Shown piece after piece: positions 5,818 to 11,794 of a stretch of 11,794 nucleotides of DNA. The stretch is from DATBDM01 sp036269915 (GTDB lineage: Bacteria > Actinomycetota > Thermoleophilia > Solirubrobacterales > Solirubrobacteraceae), in NCBI GenBank assembly GCA_036269915.1, contig DATBDM010000018.1, positions 1 to 11,794 on the forward strand, read 5' to 3'. Both the position numbers and the translations under genes were made by a program. The first letter of the stretch is position 1. Each line of letters starts with the position of its first letter. Below the pieces are notes generated by a model. That model was not told where the DNA came from, searched no databases, and saw nothing but the letters and a program-made list of their open reading frames with translations.

Positions 5818-6125
5818 GCCGCCGCCTCGAGCCGGTCGTCGCCGTAGTACAGCTCGCCGCCGACCGCCAGCGTGGGGATGCCGCGGACGCCGGCGTCCCA
5901 CGCCGCCTGCGTGGCGTCGCGCAGTCGCTGCTTGACCGCGGGGTCGGCGATCGCCGGCCGCAGCGCGGCGGCGTCGAGGCCCGCGTCGCGCGCGGCGACC
6001 TCGAGGACCGCGACGTCCGCGAGGTCGGCGCCGCCCGCGAACTGCAGCCGGAAGGCGCTGCGCGCGATCCGCGCCGATCGCTCGAGCGTCGCCGACCAGG
6101 AGTACAGCAGCGGACGGTCCGCCAT
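5814..6125 (-). CDS. DsbA / 2-hydroxychromene-2-carboxylate isomerase-like protein, N-terminally truncated
   Basis: This 103-residue protein aligns by eye with only the second half of DsbA-like (FrnE/HCCA isomerase) proteins, which usually have about 200 residues. It keeps the helical insert (FRLQFAGGADLADVAVLEVA, then AGLDAAALRPAI and DPAVKQRLRDAT) and the C-terminal thioredoxin part GVRGIPTLAVGGELYYGDDR, where the Pro of GIPT is the cis-Pro of the fold. The N-terminal beta-alpha-beta unit with any CxxC or Ser active site is absent, and the DNA upstream does not encode it. It is either a decayed gene or a minimal domain that partners another protein, such as the coupled monooxygenase. ATG 6123-6125 is preferred over ATG 6137 because a TATGCT -10 element stands 7 nt before it and overlaps the upstream ATG. 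The stop overlaps the next gene by 4 nt. Confidence 0.75.
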   Translation of the reverse strand: MADRPLLYSWSATLERSARIARSAFRLQFAGGADLADVAVLEVAARDAGLDAAALRPAIADPAVKQRLRDATQAAWDAGVRGIPTLAVGGELYYGDDRLEAAA

Positions 6126-6132
6126 GCGCCGG

Positions 6133-6138
6133 AGCATA
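6133..6138 (-). promoter_or_regulatory. Candidate -10 element for the DsbA-like / monooxygenase operon
   Basis: On the minus strand the bases are TATGCT, followed by 7 nt and ATG 6125, the leaderless spacing seen at several other starts here. If it is real, ATG 6137 lies inside the promoter and cannot be the translation start. Confidence 0.4.
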
Positions 6139-6157
6139 ACTTGTCGCTCGTCAAGTT
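6138..6157. promoter_or_regulatory. Inverted repeat AACTTG-N8-CAAGTT, candidate operator
   Basis: AACTTG (6138-6143) and CAAGTT (6152-6157) are perfect inverted copies around TCGCTCGT, a 20-bp dyad typical of homodimeric repressor sites (TetR, MarR or HxlR type). It is strikingly AT-rich for this DNA and sits between the two proposed divergent -10 elements (6133-6138 and 6170-6175), so one regulator could control both genes. That regulator is not identified. Confidence 0.5.
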
Positions 6158-6169
6158 GACGGCTCCTGC

Positions 6170-6175
6170 CATATT
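6170..6175 (+). promoter_or_regulatory. Candidate -10 element for the GT-C membrane protein gene
   Basis: CATATT matches the -10 consensus at four of six bases and stands 7 nt before a GTG at 6183, not before the GTG at 6215 that opens the long frame. It supports transcription and translation beginning together at 6183. Confidence 0.35.
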
Positions 6176-6182
6176 GAGCGCC

Positions 6183-6215
6183 GTGACCGCCGCCCGCCGC
6201 CGCTCTCTCCCCTAG
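6183..6215 (+). other. Ten-codon reading frame: leader peptide or frameshifted N-terminus of the GT-C protein
   Basis: GTG 6183 opens MTAARRRSLP and stops at TAG 6213-6215. That stop overlaps GTG 6215, the first start of the long membrane-protein frame (TAGTG). The peptide is just what would be expected as the basic cytoplasmic N-terminus before the first helix (VVWVALAAVAVL). One extra C in the run at 6209-6212 would join the two frames as RRRSLP-LVVWVALAA. The choices are a sequence error, a real frameshift, -1 slippage, or a coupled leader ORF. Confidence 0.5.
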
Positions 6216-8536
6216 TGGTCTGGGTCGCGCTCGCCGCGGTCGCGGTGCTCACCGCGTCCTCGCTGCTCGGCGCCGCCGTGTGGCGGATCGCCGGGCTCGA
6301 CGGCTCCTCGCACGTCGCGCCGATCACCGGGTTCGCGACGCTGCTCGTGCTCGTCCTGCCTGCCGTCTTCCTGCCCGGGCATGCCTGGAACGGGCTGATC
6401 CTCGCCACGGTGCTGACGCTCGCCGCCGCGGCGGTGCCCGGGGTGCGCCGGGATGCGCTCGCCGGCCTCGCCGATGCCGTGCCCGTGATGGCCGTCGCGC
6501 TGCTCGCCCTGCTGCTGCCGTTCATCGTCTCCGGCCACTTCGGGATCCTCGGCATGGGCAACAACGACGACTGGACCATGCACCTGATCGTCGTCCGCTG
6601 GCTCGCGCACCACGAGATCCCGGTCGGCGACACCGTCGTCGACGTCGGCTATCCGGTCGGGCCGCACGCGATCGCCGCCTCGCTCACCGTGCTCGGCCTC
6701 ACTGCCCCGCAGGCGCTGACCGCGGTGATGGCCGCCGGGCCGGTGCTCGCCGCCCGCGCCGCGCTCTCGGTGCTCGAGGGCGTCCGCCGCCCGGCCAACT
6801 GGGCGCTGGCGGTCGTCGCCGGGCTCTCCTACCTCGGCGCCGCCTACTACGCGCAGGCCTCGCACAAGGAGGTGCTCGCCGCGATCCCCATCGCCGGGTT
6901 CGCGCTGACGCTGCCCGCGGTGGCGCGGGCGGTCGCGACCGGCGGCCGCGCGGAGGCGATGCGCGCGGCGCTCCCGCCGGCGATGCTGATCGTCGGGGCG
7001 ACGCAGATCATCAGCGGCGGCGCGGCGCTGTGGCCGCTCGGCACGTTCGGGCTGTGGGCGATCATCGAGCTCCTGCGCCGCCGGCGCGTGCGCGCCGAGA
7101 TGGTCGCGCTCGTCCGCCGCGCCGTGCCGACGGTCGCCGCCGGGATCGTCATCACGCTGATCCTGCAGGCGCCGGAGATCCCGCGCCTCATCCACTTCCA
7201 GTCGAGTCACTTCGCCAACGAGCCCGACGGCGGCGTCGGCAACCTCGGCGGCCGGCTGCCGCCGTGGAAGGCGCTCGGCGTGTGGCTGAACCCGGACTTC
7301 CGCTTCGCCACGCACCTGCCGGTGCTGACCGCGCTGCTGCTCGTCGGCGCGGCGATCCTGATCGTCGCCGCCATCGTCCACTGGATCCGGCGCGGGCCGA
7401 GCTCGCTCGCCGCCGCGCTGATCACGTCGTGGGGGCTGTGGGTCGCCCTGTCGCTGTTCCGCAACCCGTACAACGCGGCCAAGGGCCTCGCGATGATGGC
7501 GCCGCTGATCGGCCTGGCGCTGGTCACCGGCGCCGTGCTCGCCTGGTCGCTGCGCGGGCGCCGCCCGGCCCTGCGGACGGCGCGGCGCGCGGGCGTCGCC
7601 GCGGTGATCGTCGCCGCCGGGATCTCGACCTTCCTCGCGCTGCGCGACGGCATCGTCGGGCCCGACGCGCACGCCGCCGAGCTGCGCTCGATCGAGGCGA
7701 CGGCGAAGACGGGGCCGACCGCGTTCCTCGAGCAGAGCGACTACGGCGGCTGGGACCTCTACGCGCTGCGCCCATACCGGCCGACGCTGCTCTACAAGGT
7801 CAACACCCTGCCGACGCGGCCCGAGAAGGACTGGCACCAGGGCATGGCGATCGACCTCGACGGGATGACCTCGGCGACGCTGAACCGGTTCAAGTGGGTC
7901 GTCTCGCCGAACACCCCGTTCGCGAGCTTCCCGCCGCCCGGGCTGCGGATCGTCAGGCGCACCAAGTCGTGGATCCTCTGGGAACGCACCGCCACCGTCC
8001 CACCGCGGCAGACGCTCGACGAGCGGTGGCGCCCCGGCAAGGTGCTCGACTGCACGACGCGCGCGGGACGCCGGCTGAGCCGCCGGACCGGCACCGCGAT
8101 CGTGCGCACACGGCCCGTGATCGCGGGCCGCTACGGCTGGGACCGCTATGCCGACGACGCGGGCTCGGCCAGCTCGCGCACGCTCGACCTGCCGCCCGGC
8201 CGCTGGGACCTGTCGCTGCAGTACCAGAGCCGGAACCCGATGACGATCACCGCGCCGGGGATGCGCAGCCGCATGCCGGCCAACCTCGATCGCATGGGCT
8301 CCTTCTTCAACGTCGGCACGGTCACCGGCGGCGGACCCGTGAAGATCGCGGTCAAGGTCGACGAGCTGGGGCTGATCGGCCGCCTGCTCGGCTCGAAGGG
8401 CCAGACCCGCGCGCTGAACTCGCCCGGCTTCCACGCGCTCGGCGAGCTCGCGGCGACGCCGCACGGCGAGCGCCCCCGGCGGATCCCGCTCGCACGCGCG
8501 TGCGGGCGCTACGTGGACTCCTACACGCTCGGCTGA
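6215..8536 (+). CDS. Polytopic membrane protein, GT-C glycosyltransferase-like, with C-terminal exported domain
   Basis: The long frame encodes 773 residues. The first 475 or so hold roughly a dozen hydrophobic helices. The first large loop has GNNDDWTMH (115-123, with Asp118, Asp119 and His123), then DTVVDVGYPVGPHAIAASL (139-157). This resembles the acidic loop and the YPPG-x-HALAA motif of GT-C fold transferases that use lipid-linked sugars. The last 290 or so residues are soluble and probably extracytoplasmic, with a beta-rich part (LPPGRWDLSLQYQSRNP, 659-675). The likely role is transfer of a sugar to a cell-envelope glycan or lipid, but no donor or acceptor can be read. GTG 6215 is the only usable start in frame; see 6183-6215 for a probable true N-terminus. 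It is divergent from the DsbA-like gene, and its TGA is 2 nt from the convergent hydrolase stop. A glycan-unrelated membrane role is possible. Confidence 0.75.
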   Translation: MVWVALAAVAVLTASSLLGAAVWRIAGLDGSSHVAPITGFATLLVLVLPAVFLPGHAWNGLILATVLTLAAAAVPGVRRDALAGLADAVPVMAVALLALLLPFIVSGHFGILGMGNNDDWTMHLIVVRWLAHHEIPVGDTVVDVGYPVGPHAIAASLTVLGLTAPQALTAVMAAGPVLAARAALSVLEGVRRPANWALAVVAGLSYLGAAYYAQASHKEVLAAIPIAGFALTLPAVARAVATGGRAEAMRAALPPAMLIVGATQIISGGAALWPLGTFGLWAIIELLRRRRVRAEMVALVRRAVPTVAAGIVITLILQAPEIPRLIHFQSSHFANEPDGGVGNLGGRLPPWKALGVWLNPDFRFATHLPVLTALLLVGAAILIVAAIVHWIRRGPSSLAAALITSWGLWVALSLFRNPYNAAKGLAMMAPLIGLALVTGAVLAWSLRGRRPALRTARRAGVAAVIVAAGISTFLALRDGIVGPDAHAAELRSIEATAKTGPTAFLEQSDYGGWDLYALRPYRPTLLYKVNTLPTRPEKDWHQGMAIDLDGMTSATLNRFKWVVSPNTPFASFPPPGLRIVRRTKSWILWERTATVPPRQTLDERWRPGKVLDCTTRAGRRLSRRTGTAIVRTRPVIAGRYGWDRYADDAGSASSRTLDLPPGRWDLSLQYQSRNPMTITAPGMRSRMPANLDRMGSFFNVGTVTGGGPVKIAVKVDELGLIGRLLGSKGQTRALNSPGFHALGELAATPHGERPRRIPLARACGRYVDSYTLG

Positions 8537-8545
8537 GCTCAGCCG
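8530..8545. terminator. Perfect palindrome over the GT-C / hydrolase stop codons
   Basis: CGGCTGAGCTCAGCCG is a perfect 16-bp palindrome containing the plus-strand TGA (8534-8536) and the minus-strand TGA (8541-8539). As RNA it folds on either strand as a 6-bp GC-rich stem with loop AGCT. No T tract follows. An alternative pairing, CTCGGC (8528-8533) with GCCGAG (8545-8550), is also possible. Confidence 0.5.
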
Positions 8546-9285
8546 CCGAGGCGGGCGCGCAGCCAGCCCAGTACCCAGCCGCGCACGCGCGCGTCGGGGA
8601 GCAGGGCGACGCCGTGTCCGCCGACGGGCGACGTGCGCACCTGGATGCCGTGCGAGCCGCTGGCGATGAAGTCCGCGCTCGCGCGCTCCGCGGCGTCGGT
8701 AATCAGCAGCACGTCGTGCGGATGCCGTCCACCGGGCGGGTCGCCGGCGAAGTCGGCTGGGGAGAGGCCGACGATCGCCGGCAGGCTCCGCCCGACGCGG
8801 GAGAAGCTCAGGTAGGCCGCGGCCGAGGCGCCGATGCTCGCACCGACGACGGCGATCCGGCGGTGGTCGACGCGGGGCTCGCGACGCAGCAGCGCGACGG
8901 CGCCGGCCACGTCGCGCGCATTGGCGGCCTCGTCCATGCGCCCCGGCATCGGGCGCGATCCGTAGACGAGCGCGCTGTAGCCCGCGGCGCGCAGGTAGGG
9001 CAGGAACGCGTCGAACTGGTCGGGACCGCCGTCGGACTGGTGCACGAGCACGACCGCGGGGGCGTGCCGGGCCGTCGCGGGGATCAGCCGGCCGCGCAGG
9101 CGCACGCCGTCGGTGGCGCGGAAGCGCACCGGCGTCCCGTGCGGGACGGGCGCCGGCGTGGCGGTCGCCGCGGGCGTGGCCCGGGGCGCGGGGGCGGCCG
9201 CGCGGTCCGCTCGGCCGCCGCATCCGCCGGCGAGCACGCCCAGCGCGGCGAGCGCGGCGAGGGGTGGCAGCGCGGCCGGTCGCAT
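8539..9285 (-). CDS. Alpha/beta-hydrolase (dienelactone hydrolase-like), probable lipoprotein
   Basis: This 248-residue exported hydrolase has an N-terminus (MRPAALPPLAALAALGVLAGGC) that fits a lipoprotein signal with lipidated Cys22, although Ala at position -3 is not the best lipobox residue. An Ala/Pro/Thr-rich spacer (about 29-49) separates the anchor from the catalytic domain. Catalytic parts: VLVHQSDGG (79-87, oxyanion region), nucleophile Ser150 in VGASIGAS, probable Asp197 in LLITDAAE, and His224 in GGHG. It would hydrolyse ester or similar bonds outside the membrane; the substrate is unknown. ATG 9285 is preferred because it gives a clean signal peptide and has TACGGT 9 nt upstream. 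ATG 9324 would add 13 basic residues and lies upstream of that promoter. The gene is convergent with the GT-C gene and divergent from the small gene at 9360. Confidence 0.87.
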   Translation of the reverse strand: MRPAALPPLAALAALGVLAGGCGGRADRAAAPAPRATPAATATPAPVPHGTPVRFRATDGVRLRGRLIPATARHAPAVVLVHQSDGGPDQFDAFLPYLRAAGYSALVYGSRPMPGRMDEAANARDVAGAVALLRREPRVDHRRIAVVGASIGASAAAYLSFSRVGRSLPAIVGLSPADFAGDPPGGRHPHDVLLITDAAERASADFIASGSHGIQVRTSPVGGHGVALLPDARVRGWVLGWLRARLGG

Positions 9286-9294
9286 CGGCGGCGA

Positions 9295-9300
9295 ACCGTA
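9295..9300 (-). promoter_or_regulatory. Candidate -10 element for the hydrolase lipoprotein gene
   Basis: On the minus strand the bases are TACGGT, then 9 nt to ATG 9285. This would give a leader of only a few bases and favours the shorter start. No -35 is evident. Confidence 0.35.
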
Positions 9301-9347
9301 TCGCCGCGCTCGATGAGCGCGCATCCCGAGCGCTCACCCGCGGTGGC

Positions 9348-9353
9348 TACCGT
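9348..9353 (+). promoter_or_regulatory. Candidate -10 element for the small unknown gene
   Basis: TACCGT stands 6 nt before GTG 9360, again the leaderless arrangement. It lies 47 bp from the hydrolase -10 in a 74-bp divergent gap, and nothing else is recognised in that gap. Confidence 0.35.
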
Positions 9354-9359
9354 CGCGCC

Positions 9360-9575
9360 GTGCGGGCTTCGCGCCGGCTTGTCGCCTCGGACCTCGGCGT
9401 GGCGTCCGCACGGCTCGAGGAGCACGGGCCGCTGGCGGTGATCTTCCAGGAGCGCGCCCGCGCGCGGGCGCGCTTCGGGCCGCCCGCCCCCCGGAAGGCG
9501 CGCGTGGCGGCGACCAACGCGCATTGGCGGATCCTCACGACGCGCTGTGCGCCGCCGGGGCGGACGCCGGCTTGA
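9360..9575 (+). CDS. Small protein of unknown function (71 residues)
   Basis: I do not recognise this protein. From GTG 9360 it reads VRASRRLVASDLGVASARLE, then EHGPLAVIFQERARARARFG, and ends near NAHWRILTTRCAPPGRTPA before TGA 9573-9575. It is basic, has a likely amphipathic helix rich in Arg/Ala in the middle and a Trp near the end, and has no signal peptide or membrane helix. Support for coding: nearly every codon ends in G or C, acidic and hydrophobic residues are mixed as in real proteins, and TACCGT stands 6 nt before the GTG. Against it: its frame is also open upstream to 9264 inside the hydrolase gene, and an antisense frame with the same wobble bases is open over 9347-9538. It ends 21 nt before the FUSC-family gene and might be cotranscribed with it. 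Confidence 0.45.
   Translation: MRASRRLVASDLGVASARLEEHGPLAVIFQERARARARFGPPAPRKARVAATNAHWRILTTRCAPPGRTPA
9451..9474. repeat. 24-bp perfect GC palindrome
   Basis: AGCGCGCCCGCG (9451-9462) is followed directly by its exact reverse complement (9463-9474). Inside the small ORF it encodes the Arg-Ala repeat ERARARAR. Every base is G or C except the outermost A and T. It could fold into a stable hairpin upstream of the FUSC gene or be a by-product of Arg/Ala codons in GC-rich DNA. Confidence 0.5.
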
Positions 9576-9584
9576 TCGGCGCGT

Positions 9585-9590
9585 CATAGT
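9585..9590 (+). promoter_or_regulatory. Weak candidate -10 element for the FUSC-family gene
   Basis: CATAGT matches the -10 consensus at four of six bases and lies 6 nt before ATG 9597. There is no Shine-Dalgarno before this start. The spacing fits the leaderless pattern, but the match is weak. Confidence 0.25.
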
Positions 9591-9596
9591 TGCCGG

Positions 9597-11794
9597 ATGG
9601 TCCTGACGTGGCTGCGCCGGCGCGATCGCGGCCTGATCGCGTTGCGCAGGGCGGCGCGCACCGCGATCGTGATGCCGGGCATGTTCGCGGTCGGCGATCT
9701 CGTCATCGGCGACCCGACGACCGCGGCCTTCGCGGCGTTCGGCTCCTTCGCGTCGCTGCTGCTGTTCGACCCGCCCGGCCCGATACGCGCTCGGCTGCGG
9801 GCCCAGCTCGCGCTCGCCGTCGCGGGCGCGGTCCTCGTCTGCCTCGGCACGCTCGCCGAGCAGACCGCGGGGAGCGCCGCCGTCGCGACGGCGATCATCG
9901 CCTTCGGGATCATCTTCTCCGGCGTGGTCAGCTCGCTGCTGGCGGGCGCCACGACCTCGCTGCTGCTGGCCTTCATCCTCTCGGTCTGCCTGCCCGGGGC
10001 GGTGTCCTCGATCCCCGAGCGGCTGGCCGGCTGGGGCCTCGCGTCGGCGGGCGCGCTGCTCGCGGTGGCGCTGCTGTGGCCGGCGCCGGCGCGCGATCCG
10101 GTGCGCTCCGCGGCGATCGCCGCGTGCCGCGCGCTCGGGGCGCGGCTGCGCACCGAGGTCGAGCACCGGATCGGCGAGGACGACCGCCCGATCGAGGCCG
10201 AGTACGCGGCCGCCGTCGCCGAGGCCGACGCGCGCGTCGCTGCGCTGCACGACGTCTTCTACGCGACGCCGTACCGACCGACCGGCCTCAGCACCGCGGC
10301 GCGCACGGTCGTGCGCCTCGTCGACGAGCTGCAGTGGATGAACGGCGTGCTCGTCCAGGCGGCGTCGCCGGCGGGCGTCCGTGTCGACCGGTCGGTCTGC
10401 GAGGTCAAGCTCGCCGCCGCCGCCGCGCTCGAACGCGGGGCGGAGCTGCTCGACGCGCCGGACCGCTCGCCCGCGGAGCTGCGGGCCGCGCTCGACGACC
10501 TGCAGGCGCGGGCCGCAGAGCTCGAGCGCGACGCCCGCCGGCGGCTGGTGCTCTCCTCGATCGACCCGAGCTTCCGCGCGCAGGAGCTGAGCTTCGTCGT
10601 CGCCGCGGTCGGCCGCAACATCGACCTCGCGGCAGCCGCCGAGCGGCGCTCCTGGCTCGCCCAGCTGATGGGGCGCGAGCCCACCGACGTGCGCGGGACG
10701 CTCGCCTCGGCGCAAGAGCGCGCCGGCGCGCACGTCGCGCGGCAGTCGCTGTGGCTGCAGAACAGCGTCCGCGGAGCCGTCGGACTGGGGATCGCGGTCC
10801 TGATCGCCGACGCCACCGACGTCTCGCACGGGTTCTGGGTCGTGCTCGGCACGCTGTCGGTGCTGCGCTCGAACGCGCTCAGCACCGGCCAGGACGTGTT
10901 GCGCGCGCTGCTCGGCACCGCCGTCGGCTTCGCCATCGGCGCGGCGATCGTCGCCGCGGTCGGCACCGACACCACGCTGCTGTGGGTGCTGCTGCCGTTC
11001 GCCGTCCTGCTCGCCGGGCTGGCGCCGGCGACCGCGTCGTTCGTCGCCGGCCAGGCCGCGTTCACGGTCACCGTGCTGATCGTCTTCAACATCCTCGCGC
11101 CGGAGGGCTGGCGGATCGGCCTCGTGCGCATCGAGGACGTCGCCCTGGGCTGCGCGGTCAGCGTCGTCGTCGGGCTGCTGTTCTGGCCGCGCGGGGCGGC
11201 CGCGGCGCTCTCGATCGCGCTCGCCACGGCGTACCGCGACAGCGCGCGGTACCTGGCGGCCGCCGTCCGCTTCGGACTCGGCCGCTGCGACGAGGGGACC
11301 GCGCCGGCGCCCGCGCCGACCGAGCTCGCCGTCCGCGCCGCCGCGGCCTCGCGACGCCTGGACGACGCGTTCCGCACCTATCTCGCCGAGCGCGGCGCCA
11401 AGCCGGTGCCGCTCGGCGAGGTCACGTCTCTGCTCGCCGGGGTGATCGGCCTGCGGCTGGCGGGCGACGCCGTGCTCGACGTCTGGGCCGGTGACGGCGT
11501 CACCGGCGGTGATCGGGCCGCCGCCCGCCGCGAGCTGCTCGCCACCACCGACGAGGTGAGCGCCTGGTATGAGGCCTTCGCCGCCGGGCTCACCGATCAC
11601 GGCACCGTGCCGGAGCCGCTGCCCGACGACGACGCGGCCTTCGAGCGGCTCATCGCCGCCGTGGGGGAGGACCTGAGCGCGGCCGACGCCGAGACCGGCG
11701 CGACCGCCGTCCGCGTGCTCTGGACCGGCGATCACCTCGACGCCGCGCGGCGCCTGCAGGCGATGGTCGCCGCTCCGGCCCGCGCGGCGGTGGA
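9597..11794 (+). CDS. FUSC-family (fusaric acid resistance / aromatic acid exporter-like) membrane protein, 3' end outside window
   Basis: From ATG 9597 the frame stays open to the window edge: 732 codons plus two bases, with no stop. FUSC/YccS-type proteins are inner-membrane proteins, some exporting aromatic acids. The layout is the family's two-half plan. A basic start (MVLTWLRRRDRGLIALRRAA) is followed by an N-terminal membrane block (about 22-165), a long charged helical cytoplasmic region (about 166-385), and a second membrane block (about 388-530) with the FUSC_2-like signature HGFWVVLGTLSVLRSNALST (411-430), then RALLGTAVGFAIG and TASFVAGQAAFTVTVLIVFN. A C-terminal soluble region, also helical and acidic, follows to at least residue 732. 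No HlyD-like or outer-membrane partner is seen nearby, as expected for a monoderm. The substrate is unknown. Several long frames on both strands here are shadows of this gene. Confidence 0.88.
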   Translation, partial: MVLTWLRRRDRGLIALRRAARTAIVMPGMFAVGDLVIGDPTTAAFAAFGSFASLLLFDPPGPIRARLRAQLALAVAGAVLVCLGTLAEQTAGSAAVATAIIAFGIIFSGVVSSLLAGATTSLLLAFILSVCLPGAVSSIPERLAGWGLASAGALLAVALLWPAPARDPVRSAAIAACRALGARLRTEVEHRIGEDDRPIEAEYAAAVAEADARVAALHDVFYATPYRPTGLSTAARTVVRLVDELQWMNGVLVQAASPAGVRVDRSVCEVKLAAAAALERGAELLDAPDRSPAELRAALDDLQARAAELERDARRRLVLSSIDPSFRAQELSFVVAAVGRNIDLAAAAERRSWLAQLMGREPTDVRGTLASAQERAGAHVARQSLWLQNSVRGAVGLGIAVLIADATDVSHGFWVVLGTLSVLRSNALSTGQDVLRALLGTAVGFAIGAAIVAAVGTDTTLLWVLLPFAVLLAGLAPATASFVAGQAAFTVTVLIVFNILAPEGWRIGLVRIEDVALGCAVSVVVGLLFWPRGAAAALSIALATAYRDSARYLAAAVRFGLGRCDEGTAPAPAPTELAVRAAAASRRLDDAFRTYLAERGAKPVPLGEVTSLLAGVIGLRLAGDAVLDVWAGDGVTGGDRAAARRELLATTDEVSAWYEAFAAGLTDHGTVPEPLPDDDAAFERLIAAVGEDLSAADAETGATAVRVLWTGDHLDAARRLQAMVAAPARAAV

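Noticed and set aside
5818..5901. Extending the nitronate monooxygenase to ATG 5901
   Set aside because: The added 28 residues are Arg/Gly-rich shadow of the DsbA-like gene's own coding sequence, and the conserved family N-terminus begins right after GTG 5817.
9286..9324. ATG 9324 as the start of the hydrolase lipoprotein
   Set aside because: It would place 13 basic residues before a good lipoprotein signal, and it lies upstream of the likely -10 element (9295-9300).
6212..9337. Minus-strand open frame of 1041 codons, and a plus-strand frame 6280-9441 of 1053 codons
   Set aside because: Both run across two or more real genes of differing strand, have repetitive Arg/Gly/Ala/Asp composition and no family motif. 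They are shadows.
9084..11735. Minus-strand open frame of 883 codons over the FUSC gene and the hydrolase 5' end
   Set aside because: It is antisense to a protein with clear FUSC membrane blocks, and its translation is low-complexity Arg/Asp/Gly/Glu. Plus-strand 9590-11494 and minus-strand 10259-11377 are rejected for the same reason.

Overview
The window is very GC-rich DNA (about three quarters G+C by eye). Its codons end almost always in G or C, GTG starts are common and Shine-Dalgarno sequences are rare. Several starts instead have a TANNNT-type -10 element 6-9 nt upstream, the hallmark of leaderless mRNAs in Actinomycetota. Together with the protein types, this suggests an actinobacterium, perhaps of the Thermoleophilia/Solirubrobacterales type. 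That placement is inference; there is no rRNA or marker gene to fix it. No tRNA, rRNA, CRISPR array, insertion sequence or phage gene was seen. The window reads as ordinary, compact chromosomal DNA with unusual local architecture.

Layout. (1) 1-2320, plus strand: the end of a glutathione S-transferase-like gene, then a complete but divergent NAD-dependent DNA ligase. (2) 4000-2323, minus strand: an HtrA-like serine protease with one PDZ domain and no signal peptide, a small GNAT-like protein and a VOC (glyoxalase-fold) protein, closely packed. (3) 4048-4776, plus strand, divergent from the protease: a MarR regulator fused to a C-terminal PDZ domain. A 47-bp gap between the two holds overlapping -10 elements on both strands and two direct repeats. 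(4) 6125-4780, minus strand: a DsbA-like protein lacking the N-terminal thioredoxin half, overlapping a nitronate monooxygenase-family gene. (5) 6183/6215-8536, plus strand: a large polytopic membrane protein of GT-C glycosyltransferase type, whose start region looks frameshifted or carries a 10-codon leader. (6) 9285-8539, minus strand: an alpha/beta-hydrolase lipoprotein. (7) 9360-11794, plus strand: a 71-residue unknown protein, then a large FUSC-family membrane protein that runs off the window.

The part most likely to be an undescribed system is 3065-4776. A cytoplasmic PDZ protease and a PDZ-bearing MarR regulator are transcribed from what looks like one shared promoter. Their PDZ domains begin with nearly the same words (LGIAVAP and LGVAVAP), which suggests that the regulator's sensor domain is a copy of the protease's own PDZ. 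A plausible reading, not proven, is that both PDZ domains see the same peptide or damaged-protein signal, and that binding to the regulator relieves repression of the protease.

All three convergent gene pairs are separated by only 2-3 nt and carry a perfect or near-perfect palindrome across both stop codons. These probably act as two-way terminators, or as RNA ends, in a tightly packed genome.
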